From: Klenkia sp. PcliD-1-E
Lineage (GTDB): Bacteria; Actinomycetota; Actinomycetes; Mycobacteriales; Geodermatophilaceae
Direction of reading: 5' to 3'
NCBI RefSeq assembly: GCF_024124375.1
Contig: NZ_JAMXRZ010000014.1
Location: forward strand, 1 to 50,187
DNA length: 50,187 nt
Below the pieces are notes generated by a model that was not told where the DNA came from, searched no databases, and saw only the letters and a program-made list of their open reading frames with translations. This document shows positions 25,624 through 34,320 of this stretch, piece after piece. Positions within the stretch are counted from its first letter, which is position 1. The number at the start of each line of letters is the position of its first letter. The translations under genes and the position numbers were made by a program.

Positions 25624-27489
25624 TCAGCGCAGCCAGACGGCCTGGTAGGGCGCCAGCTGCACCGCGCCGTCGGCGATCCGTGGGCCGGCGCCGGTGAGGT
25701 GGTCGACCACGGTCGCGGGGTCCAGGCCCAGCTCCCGCAGCAGGTCCAGCGGCACGTGCCGGGGCCCGGGGGCGACGTTGTAGGCGCCCAGCACGGTGCC
25801 CAGCGGGTGGTGCCGGGCCACCAGCAGGACGGCGGGGTCACGCGGGTCGAGCACCGTGGCCGGCACCGAGGCGTGCAGCTGCGGCAGCGACGTGCGGGCG
25901 CGGACCAGCGCGGCGATGCCCTCGGCGATGGCCGGGGAGTCCGGCACCGGCCGGTCGTCGGGCCCCCAGGTCAGCCGGGGGCGGTGGACCCACCGGTTGT
26001 CGTCGGCGTGCCCGGGCTCGTCGGCCCACCGCGGGTCGTTCTGCAGGCCCAGCTCGTCGCCGGACCACAGCACCGGGATGCCGCCGAACCCCATGACCAC
26101 GGCGTGCGCGAGCAGCACCCGGGCGACCGCCTGCGGGTCCCAGGAGCCCAGGCCGGCCAGCGACGCCGCCGTCCCCGAGATCCGCCGGTCGCCGGTGGCC
26201 TCGTTCTCCCCGAACACCAGGCCCTGCGCCCAGGACTGCCAGAAGTCCCCCGAGTACCAGTCGGACAGGAACCGCCGGTGCTCGTACCCGCTGATCCCGA
26301 CCGCGGCGGCGTCGCCGTCGTCGATCGCCCAGCCGATGTCGTCGTGGCAGCGCACGTAGGTGATCCAGGCCGTCGTCGGGGGCGGCACCGCCAGCTGCTG
26401 CAGGGCATGGGAGGCCAGCACGGCGTCGCGGCTGGCGAGCATCGACCAGACCTGCACCATGAGGCCGTTGTGGTAGGCGAGGTCGCTGACCTTGCCCCAG
26501 TGCTCCCCGGTGCCCAGGTAGGGCATCAGGTCCCGCGGGCCGACGATGGCCTCGGCCTTGAACAGCAGCGCCGGGCACGCGATCCGGGCCACGGTGCGCA
26601 GCGCCTGGGTCAGCGCGTGCACCTCGGGCTGGTTCTGGCAGTTCGTGCCCAGCCGCTTCCAGGTGAAGGCGATGGCGTCCAGCCGGAGCACCTCGACACC
26701 GCGGTTGGCCAGGTCCAGCACCACCTGGGCGTACTCGCACAGCACGTCGGGGTTCGCGAAGTCGACGTCCCACTGGTAGCTGTTGAACGTCGTCCAGACC
26801 CAGCCGGCCAGGTCGTCGTCCCAGGTGAAGTTGCCCGGCGCCAGGTCGGGGAAGACCTCGGGCAGGGTGGCCTCGTAGGCGTCGGGCTGCGTGCGGTCGG
26901 GGAAGACGTGGAAGTAGGCGCGCTTGTCCGGGTCGCCGGCCTTGGCCGCCAGCGCCCAGGCGTGGGTGTCGGCGACGTGGTTGAGCACCAGGTCCAGGCA
27001 CAGGCTCATGCCCCGGCCGCGCAGCTCGCGGGTGAGCGCCTCGAGGTCGTCCATGGTCCCCAGGTCGGCCCGGACGGAGCCGTGGTCGGCCACCGCGTAG
27101 CCGCCGTCGTTGGGCGGCGGGCCGGGGGTGAGCAGCGGCATCAGGTGCAGGTACCGGACGCCGAGGGACTCCAGGTAGGGCACCTTCGCCGCGACCGCGG
27201 CGAGGTCGCCGGCGAACCGGTCGGCGTAGGCGGCGTAACCGACCACGTCGGGCCGCTGGAACCAGTCCGGTGCCAGCGATCGGCGCAGGTCGAGGGCGTG
27301 CAGCTCGTCGGGGCGGGCGGCGAAGGCGCGGGCGGCGGCCAGCAGCAGCCGGTCGGCGACGGCGGCCGGGTCGGGGTGGAGCAGGGTCAGACCGGCCAGC
27401 AGGTCGGGCAGCCACCGCTCGACGCGGGCGGCGAAGAGCTCGCGTCGGTGCGCGGGGAGGTCGGCGAGGACGGCGTCGACGGCAGGCAC
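25624..27489 (-). CDS. Amylosucrase-type GH13 glucosyltransferase
   Basis: A 621-residue protein with GTG start at 27489. The N-terminal helical domain (1-85), the barrel and a C-terminal beta domain are of normal length for amylosucrase (about 630). Catalytic residues: nucleophile Asp271 (VLRLDAIAF), acid/base Glu313 (LFKAEAIVG) and Asp383 in VRCHDDIGW, a string characteristic of amylosucrase rather than other GH13 enzymes. His171 in LDLVLNHVADTH is the region-I histidine. The enzyme uses sucrose to lengthen alpha-1,4-glucan and releases fructose; some close relatives are sucrose hydrolases. No signal peptide is visible, so it acts inside the cell. It converges with the FN3 gene. Confidence 0.92.
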   Translation of the reverse strand: MPAVDAVLADLPAHRRELFAARVERWLPDLLAGLTLLHPDPAAVADRLLLAAARAFAARPDELHALDLRRSLAPDWFQRPDVVGYAAYADRFAGDLAAVAAKVPYLESLGVRYLHLMPLLTPGPPPNDGGYAVADHGSVRADLGTMDDLEALTRELRGRGMSLCLDLVLNHVADTHAWALAAKAGDPDKRAYFHVFPDRTQPDAYEATLPEVFPDLAPGNFTWDDDLAGWVWTTFNSYQWDVDFANPDVLCEYAQVVLDLANRGVEVLRLDAIAFTWKRLGTNCQNQPEVHALTQALRTVARIACPALLFKAEAIVGPRDLMPYLGTGEHWGKVSDLAYHNGLMVQVWSMLASRDAVLASHALQQLAVPPPTTAWITYVRCHDDIGWAIDDGDAAAVGISGYEHRRFLSDWYSGDFWQSWAQGLVFGENEATGDRRISGTAASLAGLGSWDPQAVARVLLAHAVVMGFGGIPVLWSGDELGLQNDPRWADEPGHADDNRWVHRPRLTWGPDDRPVPDSPAIAEGIAALVRARTSLPQLHASVPATVLDPRDPAVLLVARHHPLGTVLGAYNVAPGPRHVPLDLLRELGLDPATVVDHLTGAGPRIADGAVQLAPYQAVWLR

Positions 27490-27511
27490 CGGTGCAGCAT
27501 CCCAGCCCGGC

Positions 27512-27958
27512 TCAGGACGGGGCGGACCAGCGGCGGGCCGACAGCTCCCCGACCATCGTGGCCAGCTCCGCGCGCAGCCGGGGCAGGTCCTGGACCGCCT
27601 CGCCCAGCACCCGCTCGGCGGCGTCGTCGGCCCCGGCCTCGGCCAGCGCCGCGCGCCCGGAGTCGGTCGGCTTGACCTCGACCCGACGCCGGTCGGTGGC
27701 CGACCGCTCGCGGACGACGTGGCCCTGCCGCTCCAGGCGCTCCAGCATCCGGCTCATCGTCTGGTCCTCGACCTGCATCGCCTGCGCGAGCTCCCGCTGC
27801 GAGCGCGGCTGCGCGGCGAGCAGGTGCAGGACGGCGAAGCTGGCGTGGTTGAGCTCCCACCGGGCCAGGTGGGTGTCCCAGGCGTGCTCGGCCAGCCGTG
27901 CCGCGGTGGACAGCAGGCGGCCCGTGGCCCAGCCGGACAGGTCGGACGGCTGCGACAC
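27512..27958 (-). CDS. MarR-family transcriptional repressor
   Basis: A 148-residue winged-helix regulator. GTG 27958 follows a strong GGGGGAGGTG ribosome site. The HTH is QPRSQRELAQAMQVEDQTMSRMLERLERQGHVVRERSATDRRRVEVKPT, with the typical wing DRR. It is divergent from the MmpL exporter, and the 91-bp gap holds two identical 12-bp palindromes, so it very probably represses both itself and the exporter until a ligand is bound. The amylosucrase gene lies downstream in the same direction but 22 bp away and is functionally unrelated. Confidence 0.92.
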   Translation of the reverse strand: MSQPSDLSGWATGRLLSTAARLAEHAWDTHLARWELNHASFAVLHLLAAQPRSQRELAQAMQVEDQTMSRMLERLERQGHVVRERSATDRRRVEVKPTDSGRAALAEAGADDAAERVLGEAVQDLPRLRAELATMVGELSARRWSAPS

Positions 27959-27977
27959 GCAGACACCTCCCCCGTCG

Positions 27978-28029
27978 AATGGTCAGCAGGCTGAGCATCC
28001 CCTACGATTCGCTCAGCAGGCTGACCATT
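27978..28029. promoter_or_regulatory. Double MarR operator between marR and mmpL
   Basis: Two identical copies of TCAGCAGGCTGA (27983-27994 and 28013-28024) are exactly 30 bp apart, three helical turns, so two repressor dimers would bind the same DNA face. The outer flanks AATGG and CCATT are also mirror images. A TACGAT -10-like word (28003-28008) lies between them. Confidence 0.8.
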
Positions 28030-28049
28030 GTGCCCCCCAGGAGAGCGTC

Positions 28050-30236
28050 GTGCCCGAGAACACCCCCACCCGCCGCCGGCTGCGGTGGCTGCTGCCCGCA
28101 CTCCTCGTGGTCGGCTGGCTGGCCCTGTCCGGCGTGGCCGGCCCGTACAGCGGCAAGCTGTCGGAGGTCCAGAGCAACGACCAGAGCGAGTTCCTGCCCG
28201 GGTCCGCGGAGTCCCAGCGGGTGGCCGAGCTGTCGGCCGGGTTCAGCGACTCCGACTCCTTCCCCGCCTTCCTGCTGGTGGAGTCCGGCAGCCCGCTCAC
28301 CCAGGACCAGCTCGCCGCCTTCAGCACGTTCGCGCAGTCCGTGCCGGGCATCGAGGTCGCCGACGGCCGCACGGTCGCCGACTTCCTGGTGCCCGGGCCG
28401 ATCCCGGTGATCCCGAGCGAGGACGGCGAGGCCGCGCTCGCCCTGGTCTCCTTCGACGCCGGCGAGCTGTCCGCGCAGCTGCCCGACGGCGAGAGCCCGA
28501 TCACCGTGGCCGTGCAGCAGATCCGCGACGCCGAGCCCGACCTGTCCGGCGCCACCGTCTACGTCGCCGGGCCGGCCGCCACGACCGCCGACCTGGTCAG
28601 CGCCTTCGGCGGCATCGACGGCACCCTGCTGCTGGTGGCCGGGATCGCCGTGCTGGTCATCCTGCTGGTGGTCTACCGGTCCCCCGTGCTGCCGTTCTTC
28701 GTGCTCATCACCGCCGGGTTCGCCCTCACCACCGCGAGCCTGGTGGTCTACCTGCTGGCCGACGCCGGCGTCGTCACCCTCGACGGCCAGGGCCAGGGCA
28801 TCCTGTCGATCCTGGTGGTGGGTGCGGCCACCGACTACTCGCTGCTGCTGGTCGCCCGCTACCGCGAGGAGCTGCGCCGGCACGACGACCGGTTCGACGC
28901 CATGCGCCGGGCCTGGCGGCAGACGCTGGAGCCGGTGCTGGCCAGCGCGTCCACCGTCGTCCTCGGCCTGCTCTGCCTGCTGCTCGCCGACATCGGCCCC
29001 ACCCGCGGGCTGGGACCGGTGACCGCGGTCGGGATCGTCGCCGCGGTGCTCGCGGCGCTGACCTTCCTCCCCGCGCTGCTGGTCCTCCCCGGCCGGACGT
29101 CGCGGGGCGAGCACGGCCGCTGGATCTTCTGGCCCGCGGTGCCGCACGTGGGGTCGCAGGGTCCGGAGTCCACCGGTGTCTGGGCCAAGGTGTCCGGTCT
29201 GGTCGGCCGCCGTCCGGTCGCCGTGGGCGTGCTCAGCGCGCTGTTCCTGCTGGTGCTGGCCGCCTTCTCCCCCACGCTGCCGAGCGACGGCGTCTCGCAG
29301 AGCGACACGTTCCTGGACCGCGTGGAGTCCGTGGTCGGCGGCGAGGCGCTGGCCCGGCACTTCCCCGCCGGGGCGGGCTCACCCACCCTGGTCGTGGCGC
29401 CGCAGGCCGACCTGGCCGCCGTCACCAGCACGGTGGAGGGCGCCGACGGGGTCTCCGCCGTGCAGCCCGCCCTCGACCAGGCCACCGGCCAGCCGAAGGT
29501 CGTCGACGGCCTGGTGCAGCTGCAGGTCACCCTCGACGACCCGGCCGACTCCCCCGCCGCCGAGGACGCCGTCGCCGCCCTGCGCACCGACCTGGACGCG
29601 GTGTCGCCGGACGTGCTGGTCGGCGGGACGACGGCCCAGGCGCTGGACGTCAAGGACATCTCGACCGCCGACCGCGACCGGATCATCCCGGTGATCCTGC
29701 TGGTGGTGTTCGTCGTGCTGGCCGTGCTGCTGCGCTCGCTGGTCGCCCCGCTGCTGCTGCTGGTCTGCAACGTGCTGTCCTTCGCGGCCACGTTGGGTGC
29801 CGCGGCGCTGGTCTTCGACCACGTGCTCGACCTGCCCGGCGGCGACCCCACCGTGCCGCTGTACGCCTTCGTGTTCCTGGTCGCGCTGGGGATCGACTAC
29901 TCGATCTTCCTGATGACGCGGGTGCGGGAGGAGTCGCTGCACCACGGCACCCGGGCGGGCGTGCTGACCGGGCTGTCGGTCACCGGCGGCGTCATCACCA
30001 GCGCGGGGATCGTGCTGGCCGCGACCTTCGCGGCGCTGGGCGTGCTGCCTATCCTCTTCCTGCTGCAGATCGCCTTCCTGGTCGCGTTCGGCGTCCTGCT
30101 GGACACCTTCGTCGTCCGCTCGCTGCTCGTCCCGGCCGCGGTGCTGCTGATCGGCCGGAAGGTCTGGTGGCCCAGCAAGCTGGCGAAGCCGGAGCCCACC
30201 CCCTCCGAGGCCCCCGCCCTCGCGTCCGCGGGTTGA
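28050..30236 (+). CDS. MmpL-family RND transporter
   Basis: A 728-residue inner-membrane transporter. The GTG at 28050 follows AGGAGAG and gives PENTPTRRRLRWLLPALLVVGWLALSGV, the first membrane helix. The plan is two halves, each with one helix, a large extracytoplasmic porter domain and a block of five or more helices; conserved segments include VVGAATDYSLLLVARYREELRRHDDRFDAMRRAWRQ and VFLVALGIDYSIFLMTRVREES, the proton-relay Asp-Tyr regions. Family members export lipids, siderophores or drugs. Control by the adjacent MarR protein favours a role in extrusion of toxic or signalling small molecules. Its stop codon lies inside the left arm of a large palindrome. Confidence 0.93.
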   Translation: MPENTPTRRRLRWLLPALLVVGWLALSGVAGPYSGKLSEVQSNDQSEFLPGSAESQRVAELSAGFSDSDSFPAFLLVESGSPLTQDQLAAFSTFAQSVPGIEVADGRTVADFLVPGPIPVIPSEDGEAALALVSFDAGELSAQLPDGESPITVAVQQIRDAEPDLSGATVYVAGPAATTADLVSAFGGIDGTLLLVAGIAVLVILLVVYRSPVLPFFVLITAGFALTTASLVVYLLADAGVVTLDGQGQGILSILVVGAATDYSLLLVARYREELRRHDDRFDAMRRAWRQTLEPVLASASTVVLGLLCLLLADIGPTRGLGPVTAVGIVAAVLAALTFLPALLVLPGRTSRGEHGRWIFWPAVPHVGSQGPESTGVWAKVSGLVGRRPVAVGVLSALFLLVLAAFSPTLPSDGVSQSDTFLDRVESVVGGEALARHFPAGAGSPTLVVAPQADLAAVTSTVEGADGVSAVQPALDQATGQPKVVDGLVQLQVTLDDPADSPAAEDAVAALRTDLDAVSPDVLVGGTTAQALDVKDISTADRDRIIPVILLVVFVVLAVLLRSLVAPLLLLVCNVLSFAATLGAAALVFDHVLDLPGGDPTVPLYAFVFLVALGIDYSIFLMTRVREESLHHGTRAGVLTGLSVTGGVITSAGIVLAATFAALGVLPILFLLQIAFLVAFGVLLDTFVVRSLLVPAAVLLIGRKVWWPSKLAKPEPTPSEAPALASAG

Positions 30237-30301
30237 TCATGGGGTTGTGCCCGCCGGCGCGCGGACCTGCAGCGCGCCGGCCGGCAACAACCCCATGATC
30301 A
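30234..30301. repeat. Large palindrome (tgatcatggggttgt family)
   Basis: Perfect 15-bp outer arms tgatcatggggttgt (30234-30248) and its complement (30287-30301), with nested perfect 10-bp inner arms gccggcgcgc (30253-30262 and 30272-30281). The first three bases are the mmpL stop codon. It lies between converging genes, so it can serve as a bidirectional terminator, but its size and two-part build resemble a REP-type mobile palindrome. Confidence 0.75.
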
Positions 30302-30317
30302 CGACCGGTGGGGCGGG

Positions 30318-30995
30318 TCAGGCCTGCCAGCGGTACTCGAGCTCGGGGCGGCCCGCGCCGCCGTACCTCGGCTGGCGGCTGACCAGGCCTGCGTCGGCCA
30401 GGTGCTCCAGGTAGCGGCGCGCGGTGATCCGGGACGCGCCGATGACCTCGGCGGCCTCCCCGGCGCTGACCCCGTCGCCCGCCCGGACGGCGGCGACCAC
30501 GGCGTCGAGGGTCTCCCGGCCCATGCCCTTGGGCAGCGGTGCGGGACGGGCCGGGCGGACGTGCTCCAGCGCCCGGTCCACGGCGTCCTGGCCGGTCACG
30601 TCGCCCTCGGCGCGCAGCACCGCGCGGTGCTGCGCGTAGACGGTCAGCCGCTCGCGCAGTGCCGCCCCGGTGAAGGGCTTGAGCAGGTAGCCGACCACCC
30701 CGTGCGCAGCGGCGGCGCGGACCGTGGCCAGCTCCCGCGCCGACGTCACCGCCAGCACGTCGACGTCCCGGCCGGCCGCCCGCAGCCGGCGCAGCAGCTC
30801 CGTGCCGTGCGTGTCGGGCAGGTTCATGTCCAGCAGCACCAGGTCGACCCCGGTCCGCCCCAGTGCCTCCCACGCCGCCCGGCCGGTGCCGGCGACGCCC
30901 ACGCAGCGGAAACCGGGGGTGCGGTCCACGTGCAGCCGGTGCGCCTCGCCGGCCACCGGCTCGTCCTCGACCACCAGCACGGCCAGCTCGCTCAC
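30318..30995 (-). CDS. CitB/DcuR-family response regulator
   Basis: A 225-residue regulator. GTG 30995 overlaps the kinase stop (GTGA). The receiver domain has the acidic pair Glu10-Asp11, phospho-acceptor Asp56 (LLDMNLPD), the VTS switch and LKPF. The C-terminal part (about 150-225) has an HTH within VSAGEAAEVIGASRITARRYLEHLADAGLV. The layout is that of DcuR/CitB/DctR regulators, which switch on dicarboxylate or citrate transport genes. Its likely target is dctA, divergent from the operon. Confidence 0.92.
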   Translation of the reverse strand: MSELAVLVVEDEPVAGEAHRLHVDRTPGFRCVGVAGTGRAAWEALGRTGVDLVLLDMNLPDTHGTELLRRLRAAGRDVDVLAVTSARELATVRAAAAHGVVGYLLKPFTGAALRERLTVYAQHRAVLRAEGDVTGQDAVDRALEHVRPARPAPLPKGMGRETLDAVVAAVRAGDGVSAGEAAEVIGASRITARRYLEHLADAGLVSRQPRYGGAGRPELEYRWQA

Positions 30996-32611
30996 GGCGC
31001 CACCGTCGCGCGCACCGGCAGGGAGACGGCGAACTCCGCGCCCGGCCCGGGCCGCACCGTCACCGTGCCGCCGTTGCGCTTCACCGCCTGCGCGACCAGC
31101 GCCAGGCCGAGGCCCTGGCCGGTGCTCTTCGTCGTCCACCCGCGACGGAAGACCTGCTCGGGGTCGTCGACACCGGGGCCGGTGTCCTCCACCCGCAGCT
31201 CGAGCCGGCCGTCGGTCTGCCAGAGCGCCAGGTGCACCTCGCGGGGCGGGTCACCGGCCAGCGCCGCGTCGATCGCGTTGTCCAGCAGGTTGCCCACGAT
31301 CGTCACGAGGTCACCGCCGGGGATGCCCGTCGCGCCGACCGTGGTGGCCGGGTCGATCTCCAGGGTGACCCCGCGTTCGTGCGCCGTGGCCGCCTTGCCC
31401 AGCAGCAGCGCGGCCAGCACCGGCTCCTCCACCGCCGCCACCACCCGGTCGGTGAGCCGCTGGGCCACGGCGAGCTCCGCGGTGGCGAACTCGACGGCCT
31501 CCTCGGTGCGGCCGAGCTCCACCAGGGACACCGTGGTGTGCAGCCGGTTGGCCGCCTCGTGGGCCTGCGAGCGCAGCGACTCGGCGAAGGCGCGCACGCT
31601 GTCCAGCTCGCCGGTGAGGGCCTGCAGGTCGGTGTGGTCGCGCAGGGTGACCACGGCGCCGACCGACCGGCCCTTCGGGGTGGCCGGCATCTGGCTGACC
31701 ACCAGCACCCGGTCGCCGCTGACGTGCACCTCGTCGACGGCCAGCCGTTGCTGGGAGAGGGTGCCGGCCAGCTCGGGGGACAGCCCCAGCTCGGTGACGT
31801 GCCTGCCGGTGACGTCGCCGTCCAGGCCCAGCAGCCGGCGGGCCTCGTCGTTGACCAGCTGCACGCACCGGTCGCCGTCCAGCAGCAGCAGGCCCTCCCG
31901 GACGGCGTGCAGCACCGCGTCGTAGTACTCCAGCATGCGGGCCAGCGGCTGCGCGCCCAGGCCGTGGGTCTGCCGGCGCAGCCGGCGGCTGATCAGCCAG
32001 CTGCCCAGCGCCCCCACGGCGAGGACGGCGGCCGCGACCCCCAGCACGCCGGGCAGCGCGGCGGCGACGTCGTCCCCGATCGCCGAGACGGTGATGCCCA
32101 CGCTGACCAGCGCGACCACGTCGGTGCCGCTGCCGGTGGCGAAGATCGGGGCGACCGCGCGCACCGAGGGGCCCAGCGTGCCGGTGTAGGTCTCGGTGAA
32201 CGTCCCGCCCCGCAGCGCCTGGTCGATGTTGCCCACGAAGGGCTTGCCGATCTGCGCGGGGTCGGGGTGGGTGAAGCGCGTGCGGTCGGGTGCCATCACC
32301 GTGATGAAGGACGTCGCGGTGTCGGCGCGGACCTGCTCGACGTAGGGCTGCAGGACGGCGGTCGGGTCGGGCTCCACCACGGCCTGCCGCACCAGCGGGG
32401 AGTCCGCGATCGTCTCGGCGATGCTGCGCGCCTGGTTGGCCGCCCGGTCCTCCACCGCCCCGCGGGCGTCGACGACGGCGAACCACCCGAGCGCCACGAC
32501 GACGACCACCAGCACCAGTGCCTGCAGGCCCAGCAGCTGGCGGGCCAGGCTGCCGCGCTCGCGACGGCTGCGGGCCAGCACGGCGGGGATGCGCACGGGG
32601 GAAGTGTGCAC
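30992..32611 (-). CDS. DcuS/CitA-family sensor histidine kinase
   Basis: A 539-residue membrane kinase, GTG at 32611 (a second GTG at 32596 is possible; neither has a clear ribosome site). Helix one is at about 28-48, then an extracytoplasmic PASp domain (50-185) with RFTHPDPAQIGKPF and ALRGGTFTETYTGTLGPSVRAVAPI, the C4-dicarboxylate/citrate recognition pattern. Helix two is at about 187-208, a cytoplasmic PAS at 225-335, the phospho-acceptor His351 (LRSQAHEAANRLHTTVSLVE) and an ATPase domain with N-box GNLLDNAIDA, VEDTGPGV and GQGLGLALV. It should sense external dicarboxylates and phosphorylate the coupled regulator. Confidence 0.94.
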   Translation of the reverse strand: MHTSPVRIPAVLARSRRERGSLARQLLGLQALVLVVVVVALGWFAVVDARGAVEDRAANQARSIAETIADSPLVRQAVVEPDPTAVLQPYVEQVRADTATSFITVMAPDRTRFTHPDPAQIGKPFVGNIDQALRGGTFTETYTGTLGPSVRAVAPIFATGSGTDVVALVSVGITVSAIGDDVAAALPGVLGVAAAVLAVGALGSWLISRRLRRQTHGLGAQPLARMLEYYDAVLHAVREGLLLLDGDRCVQLVNDEARRLLGLDGDVTGRHVTELGLSPELAGTLSQQRLAVDEVHVSGDRVLVVSQMPATPKGRSVGAVVTLRDHTDLQALTGELDSVRAFAESLRSQAHEAANRLHTTVSLVELGRTEEAVEFATAELAVAQRLTDRVVAAVEEPVLAALLLGKAATAHERGVTLEIDPATTVGATGIPGGDLVTIVGNLLDNAIDAALAGDPPREVHLALWQTDGRLELRVEDTGPGVDDPEQVFRRGWTTKSTGQGLGLALVAQAVKRNGGTVTVRPGPGAEFAVSLPVRATVAP

Positions 32612-32626
32612 GCAATGAACGCAACG

Positions 32627-32640
32627 GTGACCCGGGTCAC
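32627..32640. promoter_or_regulatory. CRP/GlxR-like palindrome in the dct divergent promoter
   Basis: GTGACCCGGGTCAC is a perfect 14-bp palindrome with the GTGA-N6-TCAC form bound by cAMP-receptor-type regulators. It lies in the 92-bp gap between the sensor kinase and dctA, 63 bp before the dctA ATG. Confidence 0.55.
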
Positions 32641-32703
32641 GCGCACCGGCACGGTGACGACGTCGCCGCTCCCGGCGGCCCCGCCGACTCCACAGGAGCA
32701 GTC

Positions 32704-34104
32704 ATGGCCAGCACCACCGACGCCGCCACCGCGCCGCGGCAGAAGCGCGACAAGACCCACTGGCTCTACATCGCGGTCATCGTCGCCGTCCTCGCCGGCA
32801 TCGTCGTCGGCCTGGTCTTCCCCGACTTCGGCAAGGAGCTGAAGTGGCTGGGGACGCTGTTCGTCAACCTGATCAAGATGATCATCGCGCCGGTCATCTT
32901 CTGCACGATCGTGCTGGGCATCGGGGCGATCCGGAAGGCCGCGCAGGTGGGCCGGATCGGCGGGCTGGCGCTGGGCTACTTCATCGCGATGTCGACCGTG
33001 GCGCTGTTCATCGGCCTGCTGGTCGGCAACGTGCTGCACCCGGGTGACGGCCTGCAGCTGACCGACGAGGTGCGCGGCGCCGGCGCCGACCTGGTCAGCC
33101 AGTCGGCCGAGGGTGCGCCCGAGGGCACCACCGGCTTCCTGCTCAGCCTCATCCCGACCACCCTGCTGTCCTCGCTGACCAGCGGTTCGGTGCTGCAGGC
33201 CCTGCTCGTCGCACTGCTGGTGGGCTTCGCGCTGCAGGCCATGGGCAAGGCGGGCCAGCCGATCCTGACCGGCATCGGCCACCTGCAGAAGCTCGTCTTC
33301 CGCATCCTCGCGATGATCATGTGGGTCGCCCCGATCGGTGCCTTCGGCGCCATCGCCGCGGTCGTCGGCGCCACCGGCGTCCAGGCGCTGAAGAGCCTGG
33401 GCATCCTGATGCTCGGCTTCTACCTGACCTGCGCCCTCTTCGTCTTCCTCTTCCTCGGCACGATCCTGCGGGTCGTCGTCGGCATCAACGTCTTCTCGTT
33501 CCTGAAGTACCTGGGCCGGGAGTACCTGCTGATCGTCTCCTCGTCCTCCTCGGAGACCGCGCTGCCCCGCCTGATCGCCAAGATGGAGCACATCGGCGTC
33601 AGCAAGCCGGTCGCCGGGATCGTCGTGCCGACCGGGTACTCCTTCAACCTCGACGGCACCGCGATCTACCTGACGATGGCCTCGCTGTTCATCGCCGAGG
33701 CCCTCGGCGACCCGCTGAGCGTCGCCGAGCAGATCGGCCTGCTGGTCTTCATGGTCGTCGCCTCGAAGGGTGCGGCCGGTGTCTCCGGTGCCGGTCTGGC
33801 CACCCTGGCCGGCGGCCTGCAGAGCCACCGCCCCGAGCTGCTCGACGGCGTGGGCCTGATCGTCGGCATCGACCGGTTCATGAGCGAGGCCCGCGCGGTC
33901 ACCAACTTCTCGGGCAACGCGATCGCCACCATGCTCGTCGCGACCTGGACCAAGGAGCTGGACCGGGAGCAGATGCAGGCCGTGCTCGCCGGGCAGCGGC
34001 CCTTCGACGAGACCACGATGCTCGACGACGGTCACGCGGCCCCCGCGGTCGAGGACGCCGGCGACCAGCGCCGCGAGCTCGCCGGGGCAGCCACCACCCG
34101 CTGA
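32704..34104 (+). CDS. dctA: C4-dicarboxylate:cation symporter DctA
   Basis: A 466-residue SLC1/DAACS-family carrier starting at ATG 32704 after an AGGAGCA ribosome site. It has about eight helices and two re-entrant loops. Signature segments are KMIIAPVIFCTIVLGIG, the serine-rich loop VSSSSSETALPRLIAKMEHIG, GYSFNLDGTAIYLTMASLFIA and the C-terminal VDRFMSE-like GIDRFMSEARAVTNFSGNAIATM. The divergent DcuS/DcuR-like pair supports dicarboxylate (succinate, fumarate, malate) rather than glutamate uptake. A strong hairpin terminator follows. Confidence 0.92.
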   Translation: MASTTDAATAPRQKRDKTHWLYIAVIVAVLAGIVVGLVFPDFGKELKWLGTLFVNLIKMIIAPVIFCTIVLGIGAIRKAAQVGRIGGLALGYFIAMSTVALFIGLLVGNVLHPGDGLQLTDEVRGAGADLVSQSAEGAPEGTTGFLLSLIPTTLLSSLTSGSVLQALLVALLVGFALQAMGKAGQPILTGIGHLQKLVFRILAMIMWVAPIGAFGAIAAVVGATGVQALKSLGILMLGFYLTCALFVFLFLGTILRVVVGINVFSFLKYLGREYLLIVSSSSSETALPRLIAKMEHIGVSKPVAGIVVPTGYSFNLDGTAIYLTMASLFIAEALGDPLSVAEQIGLLVFMVVASKGAAGVSGAGLATLAGGLQSHRPELLDGVGLIVGIDRFMSEARAVTNFSGNAIATMLVATWTKELDREQMQAVLAGQRPFDETTMLDDGHAAPAVEDAGDQRRELAGAATTR

Positions 34105-34122
34105 CCCCGTCCCCCGGGACGC

Positions 34123-34158
34123 CGACGCCCGCACCTCCTCGACGAGGTGCGGGCGTCG
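34123..34158. terminator. Hairpin terminator of dctA
   Basis: A perfect 15-bp stem cgacgcccgcacctc with its complement and a 6-nt loop, beginning 19 bp after the dctA stop, with no T tract. Confidence 0.8.
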
Positions 34159-34198
34159 TGCTGTCCGCGCCCGCCCCCCGCCGCCCCCGCCCCCGCCC

Positions 34199-34290
34199 GG
34201 CGTGGATCAGGTGGGACGACGACCGTGCATCCTCCGCCGTCGACGTCGGTGGCGGAGGATGCACGCTGCTCGTCGGAGCTGATCCACGCC
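34199..34290. repeat. Large palindrome (ggcgtggatcag family)
   Basis: A 92-bp imperfect palindrome: outer perfect arms ggcgtggatcag (34199-34210) and its complement (34279-34290), inner arms around gtgcatcctccgcc, and a central GTCGACGTC. The two 45-base halves pair with only a few mismatches. It lies between the dctA terminator and vapC, and is separate from the ordinary terminator at 34123. Confidence 0.75.
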
Positions 34291-34320
34291 GGTGCGGGGA
34301 CGTGGAACGGGGCGGTGTCG

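Noticed and set aside
25752-25766. cggcacgtgccg palindrome as a ParB site
   Set aside because: Only the central CACGTG agrees; it is within the amylosucrase coding region and follows from codon use.
21417-25841. A 1474-codon open frame on the minus strand
   Set aside because: It is antisense to the FN3-propeller gene. Its repeats mirror the FN3 DNA repeats and it has no start context or recognisable domain.
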